Shown here piece by piece: positions 13,501 through 26,390 of a stretch of DNA of 64,000 nt. The position numbers were made by a program, and so were the translations under genes. The stretch lies in contig HG738138.1 in NCBI GenBank assembly GCA_000499405.2, forward strand, positions 1,240,001-1,304,000. Reading direction: 5' to 3'. The number at the start of each line of letters is the position of its first letter. Position 1 is the first letter of the stretch. The notes below the pieces were generated by a model. It had not been told where the DNA came from and did no database searches. It worked only from the letters and a program-made list of their open reading frames with translations. The stretch comes from Onchocerca volvulus (lineage: Eukaryota > Nematoda > Chromadorea > Rhabditida > Onchocercidae).

Positions 13501-16500
13501 ATAAGTTTCTAAACATTATCTACTGAATATTTGTATGAACAAAATTTTGATTAAAAAAAAGGAATAGAAATGTAAACAAAAGAACAATTACTACAGAATA
13601 AGATTGATAAGAATTGAAATGAAATTTAATATTTTTTTTTGAAAAGATATAATTTTAATGAAAATAATCATTTTATAATGTAATCTAGCATTAAGATGAA
13701 GGAAAAAAACTTTTCTTTTCTCTGATTTTTTCTTTTTCAAAAAAAATTTTTGTCGTTTTTTTACGCTAAATGAATATTGTTTTGAAGGACTTTTCTCTCT
13801 CGCTTTTTTTTTTAATTTTCAATACACCTTTGAAATACTTCATAAAAATTCTTTTAGCATACATTTCTGTAGAATGATGTAATGATTTCACCTCAGTTAC
13901 GGCAAATGAGAAATATTAATTGATTATTTCCGTTCGTTTTATTTCAAAAAAGGAAAAAAAAAATGAGAGATGAGATAGAGGAAAGGTAAGGGAGGAAAAA
14001 AAAGAATGAATTGTAAAACTGAACAAAGTACATTCAGGAAAATAAATATAAAACGATTTTTGTTTCAATGAAAATTATTCGAATTTAATAATCGAAAAAT
14101 TAATAAATTTCAAATTAATGACCATAACTGATAACTTAAACTTACCAATCGAAAATACTGATTTGAATGAATTTATTCATAATAAGCGTGGAATTTCGAA
14201 TTTTTCTTTTCTCCAAAATTATTATTACAAATTAATCAATTTAAAAACAATCTATCGGTTCCCTTTCCCTCCCCCGCTTTCTCCTCCTCTTCCATTTATT
14301 TACTTCCTAGTGAAGTCTGTAAATCGAATTGCAATTTTTTTCGATTTTTTTTTTTTTTATTAAAATAACAATATTAATTTAGTTAAAAGAAAAAAATTAA
14401 TTAGACATATCCAACGGCATGTTTATTAATTTATCTATTTAGTAATAATAATAAATTTTTGAAACAAAGTAAAACAGACACATATAATTCACTGGGAAAA
14501 TAAATGTAATTTATATTCTAAAAGATGAAAATTGGGGAATAATTGAAAAACGACAGTTTAATCATTTTAAACATTCAACTCCCAATTCTTCATTCCAAAA
14601 CTTAAAAGCATTTTCTTTTTTTATTTTTTCTTCCCAATTTAAGGAAATATACCAAATACTGAACAGAACAAAATTTACAATTCTAATCATATGAAGAATT
14701 ATATAGTACCGCAATTCGAATAGACTATATACCTTCCAAATATCCCTGTTTTATTCTTTTTTTCTTTTTTTTTCTTTTTTGAGAAGGAAAACAAAAAGCA
14801 AATATCGAAAAAAAGTGGAAATTACCATAAACTTTTGATTGTTTGGTAAAAGATAAAGTTTATATTTTTCTCGATTAAATTTAATTGCTTCTAATAAGTT
14901 GATAAAAATATGAGAAAAAATTGTTGAATTAATGCTATGAAGATGAGAAATTCCATCAAATACTGTTTAAAAGTTAACGAAAAAAAGAAAAAAGGAAAAA
15001 AAAAAGGAGAAAAAGAAAGATTGATTATTTAATTTGGGAGTAATGAAAATGTCTTCATCTATTTGCAAAAGTTTGAAAAGGAAATTACAGTAGTAAAAAA
15101 GCTGATGATAGAAGAGGTAAAGATAGTGTGTGAGGTGCAGGGAGGAAGAAGAGAAGGAGGAGGAGGACGACAGGAAGGAGGAAGAAAAGGAGGTATATGG
15201 TAGATAACAGGACTTTCAGGAATGCTGTTTGAACCTCATTTTTCAAAAAATCTTTCATCAACATACAGACATATAAACATAAATATATACATACAAATAG
15301 ATGGACAGACAGATAAACACATACAAAATGAGTTTTAATAAAAATTTTGAGTATAAATTACGGTAGTAATTTCGCGCATTACAAATGAAAAATCGTGATT
15401 TATCACGATACACATCCTGGTTCTATCGCTTCGACTGGAACATTAATTGTTGCTCGTGGAAGTAGCAAACAAAAATAGTAACAACAATAGTATTAATAAT
15501 AATAATAATAATAATAATAATGTCAGTATTAATGCAATTGAAAGACTGATAACAATAATAATAATATTGGTAAAAATAATAAAAAAGTAACAGTGGTGGC
15601 AATAACAAAGGAAAAATTGTAACACTGCAAACAATAATAAATTTAAAATTAATAGTAATAGATATGATAGTAAATATGATAGCTGTTAACAATGATATAT
15701 AATCAACAAATAGTAATGGCAAATTACTCTAGTATTAGCAATAAATAAATAATAAAATTGCGGTAAATTTTAAGAAAAAAAAAAAAGTAAATAAATAAAC
15801 AAATGATTGATTATAGAATATTAGTTGTAAAGCAATAGTTATTTTGATTATCATTCGTGATATCTTTCTTTAATATTGTGGTAAATCATCGAAAAGATAA
15901 CGAACTGGTTTTCAATCATCTCTCTCTTCCTCTTTTCCCTCTTCTTTCTTTTCCTTCTTAACCCCGCTATCTCGTTTGATATTTCTTATCATTTAAGTAT
16001 TATTTCCATCCGCGTTTCTTCTACTAACCATCCTAGAATCATATCTTTATATCTGTTACTCTCTAAAATACTCTATTAATATCATGAATTTTTGAACGTA
16101 ATTACCGATTTAACTTTTCGTTAAGAATTATTTTTTTGTCATCAAATTTCCAATAATTTTATATTCAATTTTTTTCCAATATTTTACACACCGATAATGA
16201 GATCATAATAATGATAGACATTGATAAACGGAAGTGATAATGATAGCTAACTAATCATGCTAACAGCCTAATAGACAATAAAAAAAATAAAAACAACGAC
16301 AAATATAAAAATTGCTACCAGAACATGATGAAATGTGATTAATGATTGATGAAGTTGGTAAGACATAGTAATTCTATTAGCTATGATAGCGATCTTTATA
16401 ATAGTAACGAAATAATAATGATGATAAAGATGTGGTTACAATAGCGACATTCATAACTATACTAGTAATAATAATAATAGTAATAATAATTGTAATAATA

Positions 16501-19331
16501 ATAATAATAATAATAAAGATGTAGCTATGATGGCGACAATGATGATCATACAAGAACAGAAATCTTGGCAAAATTTGTGAATTTCATTAAATTATTGAAA
16601 ATTTAGTTCATAAAATAAGGAATGATGATTGCTATTTGTAAGATTAAATGATACTAAATGAACAATCATGCATTCGAGACCAGTTACTCGGAATTTTTTT
16701 TTCATTTCTTTTAATTTTAAAACAATCTGCAGATACTGCTCCTCCCAAGGATACACACATTACTGGTAAAAAATGAAATTGCGGAAAATTTTTAAATATT
16801 ATCTATATTAAAAACAAGAATAACAACAATAACGATAGTCACAATGTAACAAAAATAATGGTAATAATAATAACAATAATAATAATAGTTATAGTAATAA
16901 TATAAAGGAAAAATTATAAAAATTAGTCACGACTTTTCACTTTCTTTTTAATTGAAATAGTAAAAGTTAAAAATTATTCAATCAAAATGAAATTTTTATC
17001 ATAAAAATTCTCATCCATTTGCTATATTTCCGCCGTTTGTTATTCCTTTCTCATTTGAATATATCATCAAGAATTAAGGAAAAATAATAATTAAATGTTG
17101 CAAATATGTTAAATTCAAAAAAGTTGGCATTTCTATTTGAATTAAATGATGATAATTATAAATTCTATCAGTTAGAAAATGTAAAATTCAGCAAGTTACT
17201 AAGATGTTTCGGCGTAAACCGGGGATAAAAATCAACAGATGGGCGGGGGAAAAAGATAAAAGAGAGTGATGGACAGGGGGCGTAAAAGAATCACGGCCCA
17301 GATTAAAAACGAAAAAAAATTAACATAAGATAGAAGGAAACATAGAAATATAATGGCAAGAAAAAATAAGATGAACGGAAAGAAAAGTGCATGATGAAGC
17401 AGCCAATTGATGATGATGATGATGGGGGTAAATGATGATATTCGCTCATCATCATAATCATTATCATGGCAGTAATCATGATAACAATCGTAATCTTGAA
17501 CTTAATCGTCGATTATGATTAACTATTATATAATAATGTTTCGTATTACAATAATTATAAGGAATAGAGAGAGAGAGAGGGAAAAAGAAAGAGAGAGAGG
17601 GAGAGGGGAGAAAAAAGAGGCAAAAACCAGAACGGAGAAAATGTGATAAAATACAATCAAACTTACCACCGATCATTTTGGATCGTTTTGTTGATTGATG
17701 GAAAGATTGATGAGGGTGACGAAATGGCGGTTGCCGCTGCCGCAGCAGCAGCAGCACCGGACATTGTACGAAGCATACTGACATATGCAACCGGATCAAT
17801 CATTTGCGTATGCCAAATAGCCTTAGCCGGTGATAAATTTTGTTCCGATGGTACCATTAAGCTAGTAATTGTAGCAGTAGTAGTAGTAGTACAGGATGAT
17901 GATGATGATGATGATGCGATTGAGGAGAATGACGATGATCCGGACGATCCAATTGTTGATCCGGTCGATCCAATAACTAATCCGGCAGCTGCTGCGGCTT
18001 CTTTTTCTTTTTGACGATTAGCTAATTTTTGAACCATAGCATCAAGACGATTTCCACAACCATCTCGTTTACGACGATTATGATTATTATTATTACTACT
18101 GATACTAGTAGTTATACTATTCGTACTCGTACTAGTATCATCCCGATTATTGTTATTATTATTACCGTTGCTTAAAGTCATATTATTTAATGCAAGAGTT
18201 CCACCAATCGTACTATTACTTGCACCAATAATATTTTGATTATTTTCTGGATGATAAGGTGGAACAGGTGATGCCATTGTTGTTGATAACAATGATAAAC
18301 ATGATGTACTACTTATTGAACTTGTTGATGCAGGTAATTCTGGTGAAGATGTGGAAGCATTGGTGGATGATTTGAAGCTTAATTTTGGTGATGATGCTAA
18401 ACAATAAACGGATGATGATGATGATGATGATGCTGATTGCTGTCCGTGAAGATCACCATCAGGTTGAGATTGTCCTTCGTTTATTGTTTGTACACTACTG
18501 CAACAAATAAAATAAAGCTTATCAAAAGGGATCTATTGGAAAAAGTTGTACGAAAACATGAAATTGAAGATTTATAAAATTAACGATCGTTAATAGCGCA
18601 ATATATAAAATTATCAAATTTAATTTTTGATTTTGAAACAGAAATGTTTGTAATTGATAGAAAGGTTTAAATATTGGAATACCGCTTAACATCTTTTATT
18701 TGAGGGATATGCTGATGAGAGATTTCAAAGATGAAATAAACTAATACAACTATTAGTTGATTACATCTCTAAGAATATGATAATTCCGTTAAAGAACTAG
18801 AAATCATTGCTGAATAGGTAGGTATAAGAGGAGAATGAAAGGAGGTGAGAAGGAGGAGATAGGAGGGGGATGAAAATGATACCTATCAGCTTGATTTATC
18901 GGTGGTTCATCGACCCGTCCATTGAGAGCATCCTGGATGAATCGTTTCAGTTGGCGGATTTCTCTCAACAATTCACTCTTCGAATCATCCTTATCGATAA
19001 TTAGCTGAAGTGGTAAGATATTCAGATCAGCAGCTACAAATACCGGTGATTGTTCTGAACTGATGATCCGATCGTACAAATACAACAGATCATTGTCGTC
19101 ATCACTATGAACATCGGGATCAATTTTATCGGCCGGATATGTAGTGGCACTAGTTGCTATTTCGGATAGTGATACGGAAGATAAAAGTTCGGTAAGTGTT
19201 GCATGAGCCATTGATCGAGCACTTTTTGAGAAGTAATTGTGGAGAAGCGCGTTTAATTGCTCCGGTAATAGGCTATGGCGGTAATTGTGAATAAAACAGA
19301 GAAGCGAATTGACAACAATGGGCCGATCCAT
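10033..19331 (-). CDS. C2H2 zinc-finger protein, 574 aa, six exons
   Basis: Exons on the minus strand: 19331-18883, 18497-17667, 12017-11869, 11644-11518, 10952-10895 and 10143-10033. All junctions are in phase and the total is 575 codons with the stop. The start ATG directly follows in-frame TGA TAA, so it is well set. Residues 1-150 form a compact, leucine-rich region with acidic patches. Residues 150-427 are low complexity, with serine, asparagine and threonine runs and a poly-alanine tract. Two C-terminal C2H2 fingers follow: C483-x4-C488 with H501/H505, then C513-x2-C516 with H529/H533. They are joined by a TGLRP linker, a variant of TGEKP, and preceded by EKPF. The second finger is split by an intron after CGK. 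A short acidic tail ends the protein. The fingers point to a nuclear DNA-binding role; the target genes are unknown and I cannot name an orthologue. The second intron, 12018-17666, is repeat-rich. Confidence 0.85.
10513..10597. repeat. (ATT)n trinucleotide microsatellite
   Basis: About 28 ATT units with one or two ACT variants, between the last two exons of the zinc-finger gene. Antisense it reads as poly-asparagine, but no splice sites connect it to the gene. Confidence 0.9.
12018..17666 (-). other. Large repeat-rich intron of the zinc-finger gene
   Basis: Separates the low-complexity exon from the zinc-finger exons. It contains many A/T homopolymers, AAT/ATT clusters at about 15495-15690, 16440-16520 and 16800-16910, and a purine tract at about 15130-15195. 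I found no exon in it, but a small cassette exon cannot be excluded by eye. Confidence 0.6.
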
Positions 19332-20230
19332 TTATCAGATTGATGATAATGATGATGGAGAGAGGTAAATTGGAGGTGGAATGGGGGAGGTGACAGATAC
19401 AGGAGGAGAGGAGAGGACCCGGGAAGGAGGCGGAGGCGGAGGAGGACGGGGTTCGATCGTCCGTTCGTCACACGGAGGGAGCGATGGCGAGGCGAGAGGA
19501 AAGCAACTTGGTGTAATGTCTTCTCTCGGGACGACCGACTGATGGGCACAACTCCGTTCCGTTATCGCCACCCATCCATCCAACCCCCCCAACTCAAACT
19601 CGTTATCAGAGGGAAAGCAGGGAGAGGGGGAGAGAGGAGGGGAGGAGGAGGAAAACTGTGCCCAACCCACCCACCTATCTACCCAAAATATTATCAATTT
19701 ACCCCCTTACAGATAGATAATGCACGATAGACAACACGCACACCCACGCACACACGTAATACACGTACCTCGTTATCACTCTCTCTGAAAGTACCTCCAA
19801 AACAATCGGTTACAACTCAACCAAACGGTCAACATTTCCTCCCAAAGGCAAGGCAAACCAATTCCGACCGCATTCCCAACCATCATCAGGACAATCACGA
19901 CGTCTTTCTATCCCTACGTAAGCTTGCTTCCTCTCTTCCCTCTGGTTCTCTTCTAGCTGTCCCATCATCATCATCCTTCCTCCCTTTTCCTCTATTGGCA
20001 GCTTCCTCCTCCACCTTTTTTACAAGCCTTTCAAGCTGGCAGCTTCATCTTCCTCAACGGTTGTTTTTAGAACTGTTTACAGAAATATCACTTCGTCGAG
20101 AGTCATCATGGGACGGGACGCGAAATGAAAACGTGGCCGAGGGTGGAGGAGTACGAGGAGAAAGGATGAATGCAGGAAAGTAGCAGGATAGGGGTGGGGG
20201 GAGAGAGGAATCATCCTAAACCTCTCATTT
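19332..20230. promoter_or_regulatory. GC-richer region upstream of the zinc-finger gene
   Basis: Base composition rises clearly above its surroundings just upstream of the start codon at 19331. Long GGAGG/CTCC-type purine and pyrimidine blocks lie at about 19360-19460 and 19610-19660. No ORF here has plausible composition or splice sites. The position suggests the promoter and 5' UTR of the zinc-finger gene; this is inference. Confidence 0.4.
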
Positions 20231-20859
20231 GCGTAGCTGTCTCTTTCGAATGGATAATCATCACCATCCTATCCCCCATCCCACACTAAAATTTCCCTTA
20301 GGAATTCATCAATTTCATCCCATTTGTTCACCCACCTCTTTCTTTCTCCTTTCCTCCATTACCGTAATCCTCAGTCAAAGTTTTTGCATTTTACCAAGAA
20401 AGAAAAAAGAAATCGAGAAAAATCAAAAAAGAAATTATGAAAAAAACAAACAAACAAACAAAATCAGCACCTCATTTCATTTCATTTTTTTTAGTTCCTT
20501 CTTTCTTCCTTTTCGTTCCCTTTTTTTTTTTCCTGCTGTATAAGCTTTTTTTTTTCCAACTTCAGAAAAAAATTTCATTTTCCAATCAATTAAGGAAAAT
20601 TACAATTAATCATTTTTTTAATTATTAATATTATTATTATTATTATTATGATTTTTTTTATCAATAATTATTCACAACTATACAATTGAAGGATGAAAGA
20701 GAGATGAAGGAAGAAGTTGGAAGAAAGGAAAGGATGAAAAAGAGCATATTCAATATGCAAATGTACCATCCATGTGGCTACCACCCAACATCGTCATCAC
20801 CTCATTCTCATTTACTTTCTATCACAAACCACAGTTTTGGCTTTACTGATAACACTCTA

Positions 20860-20860
20860 G

Positions 20861-20902
<42 letters not shown>

Positions 20903-20995
20903 TGTCATTATCATTATCATCATCATCATTGTCAATATCATTATCATCATCATTCATTATCATCACCATCATCATCATCATCATCATCATCGTCT
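20860..20995. repeat. (TCA)n microsatellite, compound
   Basis: Three blocks of TCA/ATC units interrupted by TTG/TTA variants. The antisense strand reads as poly-aspartate and the sense strand as poly-serine; neither is part of a gene. Confidence 0.9.
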
Positions 20996-23900
20996 GTATT
21001 ATGTATGCCACAGGTATAATATGTCTGTGTCCGTGTGTATGTGTCTGTACAGGTAAATGTAAATGTTTGTATACTACTATTACAATACAACATCTCTTTA
21101 TAGATAGGAAGCACATCCAAATAAACCTCAAACATTGATTTGCCAATGTAATCAAGCAGAGATAATACAATTAACAGTTAAAAGCCTCAATCAAACAACA
21201 ATTATCGATGTTATTTGTATGATCTCGAGAATATGACAGAATGCACCTGAATTTACCTGTCCACTTCTTCCCATCAATCCATTCATTCATCCAATTCATC
21301 ACTCCTTTCTTTCCTTCATCTTTCCCCACCTTTACAATTCCTTTTTTTTCCTCTTTTTTTTCTTTTTTTTGCATTACACCTAGACGATTTTGTACTACTA
21401 TTAGTATTGGTACTATTAATTAATAAACTTAATCTTATCATTAATATCTTATTTACTAATTTATTGGTAGGAATATATAAATTTTGTTAAAATAAATTTA
21501 TATTATATATCAAGTTTTCACTAGGATTATTACTAAGTATTATTAATTAATTGTTGGTAGTATTTTATTATGAATCCATTGATGGTAACAAATAACTAAT
21601 ATAAATTTTGTTAGATCTAAAATAATTTACATTATATGTATGCTTAATTAATTTAATTAATACATGTTTAATTTATTTGTCAAGAGATTAATAATTGGTT
21701 TAATTAATATATTGTTTAGTTAATTTAATTAATATATGTTCAATTAATTTGGTATTTAATATATGTTTGTTTAATTAATAATAAAAATTGCTATTATTTT
21801 ATGAAATGATAAAGGAAACTTGTTCAAAATTATGCAAAATTTTATTGGTTTAAAATAAATTTTACCTTCGTTTGTTGTTTCATTTTTCTTTTTTTTTTTT
21901 TTTTTTAAATAAAGGTTTGCAATGTTATTATGAAATATATTTTTAGTAATGATTAGATTATTTTGTTTTGTTTTATTTTGTTTTTTGTTTTTTTGGAAGA
22001 TTTATATAGGAGATAATCAAAATTGAAAAGTGAAGTGTTTCTTTTATTGAATGAAAATTCAAAGAAAGTGACCGTAGTGAGGACTATTTAAAACTTGAAA
22101 TAATCCTTTCCTCTCTTTCTTTCCCTCCTTCCCTCTCCCTCTTTTTCTCCCTCTTTGAACAATGTTCCAACTCTAAAATTTCAAAACCATCCGGATAATA
22201 ATTTCAACTGTATAGTTGAAGCCATTGTTTCACAACTTAAAAATTATTCTAATTTATTAATCTTTTTCCTATCTCTATCCTTCTTTTTAATGGCCACAGT
22301 TCAGTAACAATAATTACTAATAATAATAACAGTAATAGTAATAATAATAATAGTAATGATAAGCAAAATTTAATACTTAAAATTTTAAATCAGAAAATAA
22401 TTCCACTTTTATTTACACATTTAATTTTCATATTTGATATTTGATCTGATAACCGAGAAATTGCCAATATTTTTCACTAATCTTTCTTTTATTTATACAA
22501 ATCAATTTTATCTTTACTACTACAATATTTCATTTAAGAATATTCTATTTTTCCTTTTTATCTTCATTTCTTTTTCTTTTCGAAATGGCTAGAAATTTCC
22601 TGAAATTCGCATCAAAATACAGATGCTGATTGACATTTAAAAAAGTTCCATATGCTATCATTCCAAATAATATTTGAATATTTTCGATCACTTTCATAAT
22701 TTTGCATGAAAATTATTTATATATATATACTAGAAAGAAAATTGTGCTAAAAATAAAAAATAAAAAAACAAAAGGGTGGTGATAAAAAAATACAGTTCTT
22801 TCTTTGCCAAAATTACTATAAATAAAAAGACAAAAAAAAAAAACAAATATGGAAAGCATAAAATTTTTTTCTGTTTGCAAAATAATAAAAATTATTTGGG
22901 AAAAATACGAAAGGATGAATAGTATCACTAAGTAAATAGATCGGGTTATGTGAAAAAAATATTGTCAGATTTGAAGCATACATTTATCCTAAAAAAATTA
23001 TATATATATATATATTCCGAAAATTGTTAAAATTTATTTATTTTTATTTATTAGTTTTTGATGAAATGAACATTTTGCATACTCTTAAGTTTCTCTTCTT
23101 CCTTCAAATAATATTCTTGCAAGAATGATGGATGATAAAAAATGTTATGTACATAAATATATATTGAAAATTTTAACATGATGGATAAAAAGTTTTAAAT
23201 AGTAATTTCGGTTAATTTTCAAATTTCGAAGTATAATTCAATAACTTAAATATAAATTAAGTTATGGTTGCATAGATCATTCATCATTATATCCATTAGT
23301 TTTGCCATTTTTCAGTTTCTTTTGTTTTTCTTTCTTTCATAACACACAAATAATTCCATTCAATTTATAATTATTTATGTAAAATTTGGTGTGAAAGAGT
23401 TCTGAAAATATTTTCAGCCATCATTTAATTGATAAAAGCAAAAGTATTTATTGGAAATATAATCAAAAACAAACTTCATTATTAATTAATATTTACAATC
23501 AATTTTATAAAATATGATTAATGATGAGTGATACAAATTTGTTGATCAATAGCTATCAATTACCGAAATTTTTTTCTGATAGATACTCTCAATATTGCTT
23601 TTTTATCATTCAATCCTAGCAAAAACTTTTACTTCATAATTCAAAAATGTAAATGCCAAATGATCAAATTATAAATTCTTGCCATAATTCAGTCAGTTTA
23701 AAAGATGATAAGCATATAATTAATTAGTGATGACATAACAAGAAGCAAGTTATTAATTTGCATCAATAAATCTAATTCTATACTTTTCAAAACTTTTCAC
23801 CTAAAAAAGAAAAAAAAGTTATTTTAATCAAACATGATGTATGCATGCATATGATATTCCAAATTACAGTATATATATGTAAGTTCCAAACTACAGTAAC

Positions 23901-24206
23901 TCTTGTTGATGATAAGTTATTCACTGTAATTGTTCGTTTTGAAATGATTTCCTGAATTATATTTACCAATACAAACACATACGGACACACATATATATTT
24001 GTTGTATGTTTATTTTATACAGACATTTTCATTAATTTATTCAAATAAGCTTAATTATGAGAAAACTCGTTAATTAAAACCTTCACTTTTCTCAAGATAC
24101 TTGAATTTTAAAACTAAGAAAAAAAAAATCAAATATAAAGGAAAGAAAATTTCTCTTTCACCAACCAAAATAAATCGAAGAAGCAAAATGAACAAGTATC
24201 TAGCTT

Positions 24207-24290
24207 CATTTATTCATTCATTCATCCATTCAATCGTTCATTCATTCAACCATTCACTCATTCATCCATTCATTCATTCATTCATTCATT
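24207..24290. repeat. Short imperfect (ATTC)n array
   Basis: Same unit as the long array at 7255-7490, but shorter and more degenerate. Confidence 0.85.
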
Positions 24291-25085
24291 TCTACAGAGA
24301 CGAGAAAATATTTTGAAAATAAATTTGTGTGAAATTTACGAAGAAACAAATGATGTTAATGAGTATGTATGTACTTCATTCTTCGCGTCGTTTGTCTATT
24401 TCCTTTTATCGCTAATCAATCTTTTCCCACAATTTTTGAAACTTTTTAAGAAAAAAAAAGAGAGGAGGAAAAACAACAGTAATCATTAAGTCCTGAAACT
24501 TTTTTTTTTTTTTTTTTTAACATAATATAATTGATAAAATAGAAATCAATGAAAATATATATAGGTATCTTTTCTTTTTTTTTCGCTAAATTAAAATTTT
24601 GATAGCGCAATGATTAGCAGTAGCACCATGTTGTTACAAAAGATTCGAAGAAAGCATCAGTGACAATGATGACGACAATAATGATTACGATAATTTTTGT
24701 TCCCGGTAAATTTCAATTTAGATCAAGAAAAATAAAAGATTTGTATTTATTATCATACGTTGTATTGTACCATTTAAGCATGTTAAGAACTGGATTCCCG
24801 TTCATTGTTATCAGCAATAATAGAAGAGGCATATTCGATAACTTAAACAATAAAGAAAAGATTGAAAAAAAAAGATAGTATTGTTGTGTCATTTTTCTCA
24901 AGCATTCTTCCCGCCAGATAGGAAATCTGAATATTTGAAATAAATTCATAGCACCGGAACTCGAATTAAATATTAATACACGACTTCAGTTTAACTTATT
25001 ATTGCTGGACTTAATATTCCATTTCTTGACCATACTTTTTGTTTAACAAATATTTTATTTTTCTGGCCAAATTTTGTTTTATATG

Positions 25086-25815
25086 TCATGCATATAATAT
25101 GTAATTTATTTTCTGGATATTAACATAGTTATTAGCTGCAACTAAGTGAATAGTTGGTACCATTATTCGAGATTTCCAATTCTTTGATCTAGGAAGCTCT
25201 CGAACAAGACCCCAATACCAGAAGTTAAACCAATCTTTTAGAACTACACAACTAGTCCATCCCAACATTACTCAACTCAGTTCTGCAAGATTTTAGCCAT
25301 TATCTCTCCATATTAGAATCAAATGAAATTTATAACACGAAAATTTTCGGCGAGTTTTGTATTTCTAAGCAGATCTCATACATGTCAACAGCCAAACTGA
25401 CATTTTTAACGCAATTTCAAAGTTATCTTATCCACCTTCAATTTTATATTATAATGCAATAAACAAGTACATTTAAAACGCACTCGAACACTTTTAATTC
25501 TGATACCAAATTTTTGGAACGATTACGAGAGAACGATGAACAATCAATAGCAGTTATAACATGATGATATGGTCGATCACGCGAAACGAATTGCTTGTAT
25601 CGACAGGTATGGATACACATACACACACATATATGCACATATGAATGCACATATACACATACACAACTACACACATACAGTACGTACATTCAGACCTAAC
25701 CACATATAAATCACCGTTATCATGATCAACATGATGCCAGAATACTATTCGAGATAATTCATGCAAAGCGAAACCCACGGCAGTTGTTAAAAAGTGATCC
25801 CAAAAAGGTCTCACT
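25086..25815 (-). other. Orphan exon-like segments, minus strand
   Basis: Three pieces read like coding sequence but do not form a complete gene. Piece 1 (about 25813-25696) follows a ttccag acceptor; it is rich in W, F and H (for example RPFWDHFLTTAVGFALHEL) and ends before a GT. Piece 2 (about 25590-25445) continues in frame after a CA-repeat intron and ends in a stop. Piece 3 (25268-25086) begins with ATG and is tryptophan-rich (VLKDWFNFWYWGLVRELPRS). No upstream start exon was found between here and the caprin stop at 26391. It could be a small gene, a decayed gene, or downstream exons of an alternative transcript. I do not recognise the protein. Confidence 0.3.
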
Positions 25816-26390
25816 GGAAATGAATTCCGGAAAAGATATACTGAGGAATGGATGCAGGATGAAAAGAATTCCAGAAAAATTTAGCGGAAGAATTGTTTCA
25901 GAAACTTTTTTGTTTGTAAATAAGTCACAAAAAAATTCCGTACAAAAATTAATCAAAAGTTGAAAGAAAAAAAAAAAAAAGATTAACAAGAGATTTTTTC
26001 GCGTGAAACTGCAAAAAGCAAATTCCTGAGGAAATTTTGCTAGGCTAGAAATGAAGAAAATATACTCAGAAAAAAAAGAAAGAAAAAACAGAAAAACTTG
26101 TTTTATAATTGCAATTCATAATACGATGATTTTATGGGAAAAAAGGATGATAAATAAAGAAATCTTACAACATTAAACATACAATTGAAAGAGCAGCGTT
26201 TGGAAGAGGAAACAATGGCGAGGTGAAAACAAATCAAAAATTAAAAACAAAAAGAAAAAAATTTTGAAATAGGGAAAAATTCTCTCTAAAGGATAAAAGT
26301 AAAGCGTTAACGGTGCCATTGAATTTATCTTTTCCTCATAATACGATTTCAAATGAAAATAATCATGTCGTTGTCGATATATAGCTATAT

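Larger units (their letters stand above)
20231..25085. other. AT-rich intergenic region with simple repeats
   Basis: No exon is supported. It includes a TCA/ATC repeat at 20860-20995, AT-only blocks at 21400-21780 made of ATTAATT variants, and a second ATTC cluster at 24207-24290. A coding-like patch at about 24700-24830 is open on both strands but has no good splice sites. Confidence 0.5.

Noticed and set aside
17643..18014. 123-codon ORF, plus strand, with alanine and aspartate runs
   Set aside because: Antisense shadow of the low-complexity exon of the zinc-finger gene, which has consistent phases on the minus strand.
20686..21170. Overlapping ORFs with serine or aspartate runs on both strands
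   Set aside because: Translations of the TCA microsatellite.
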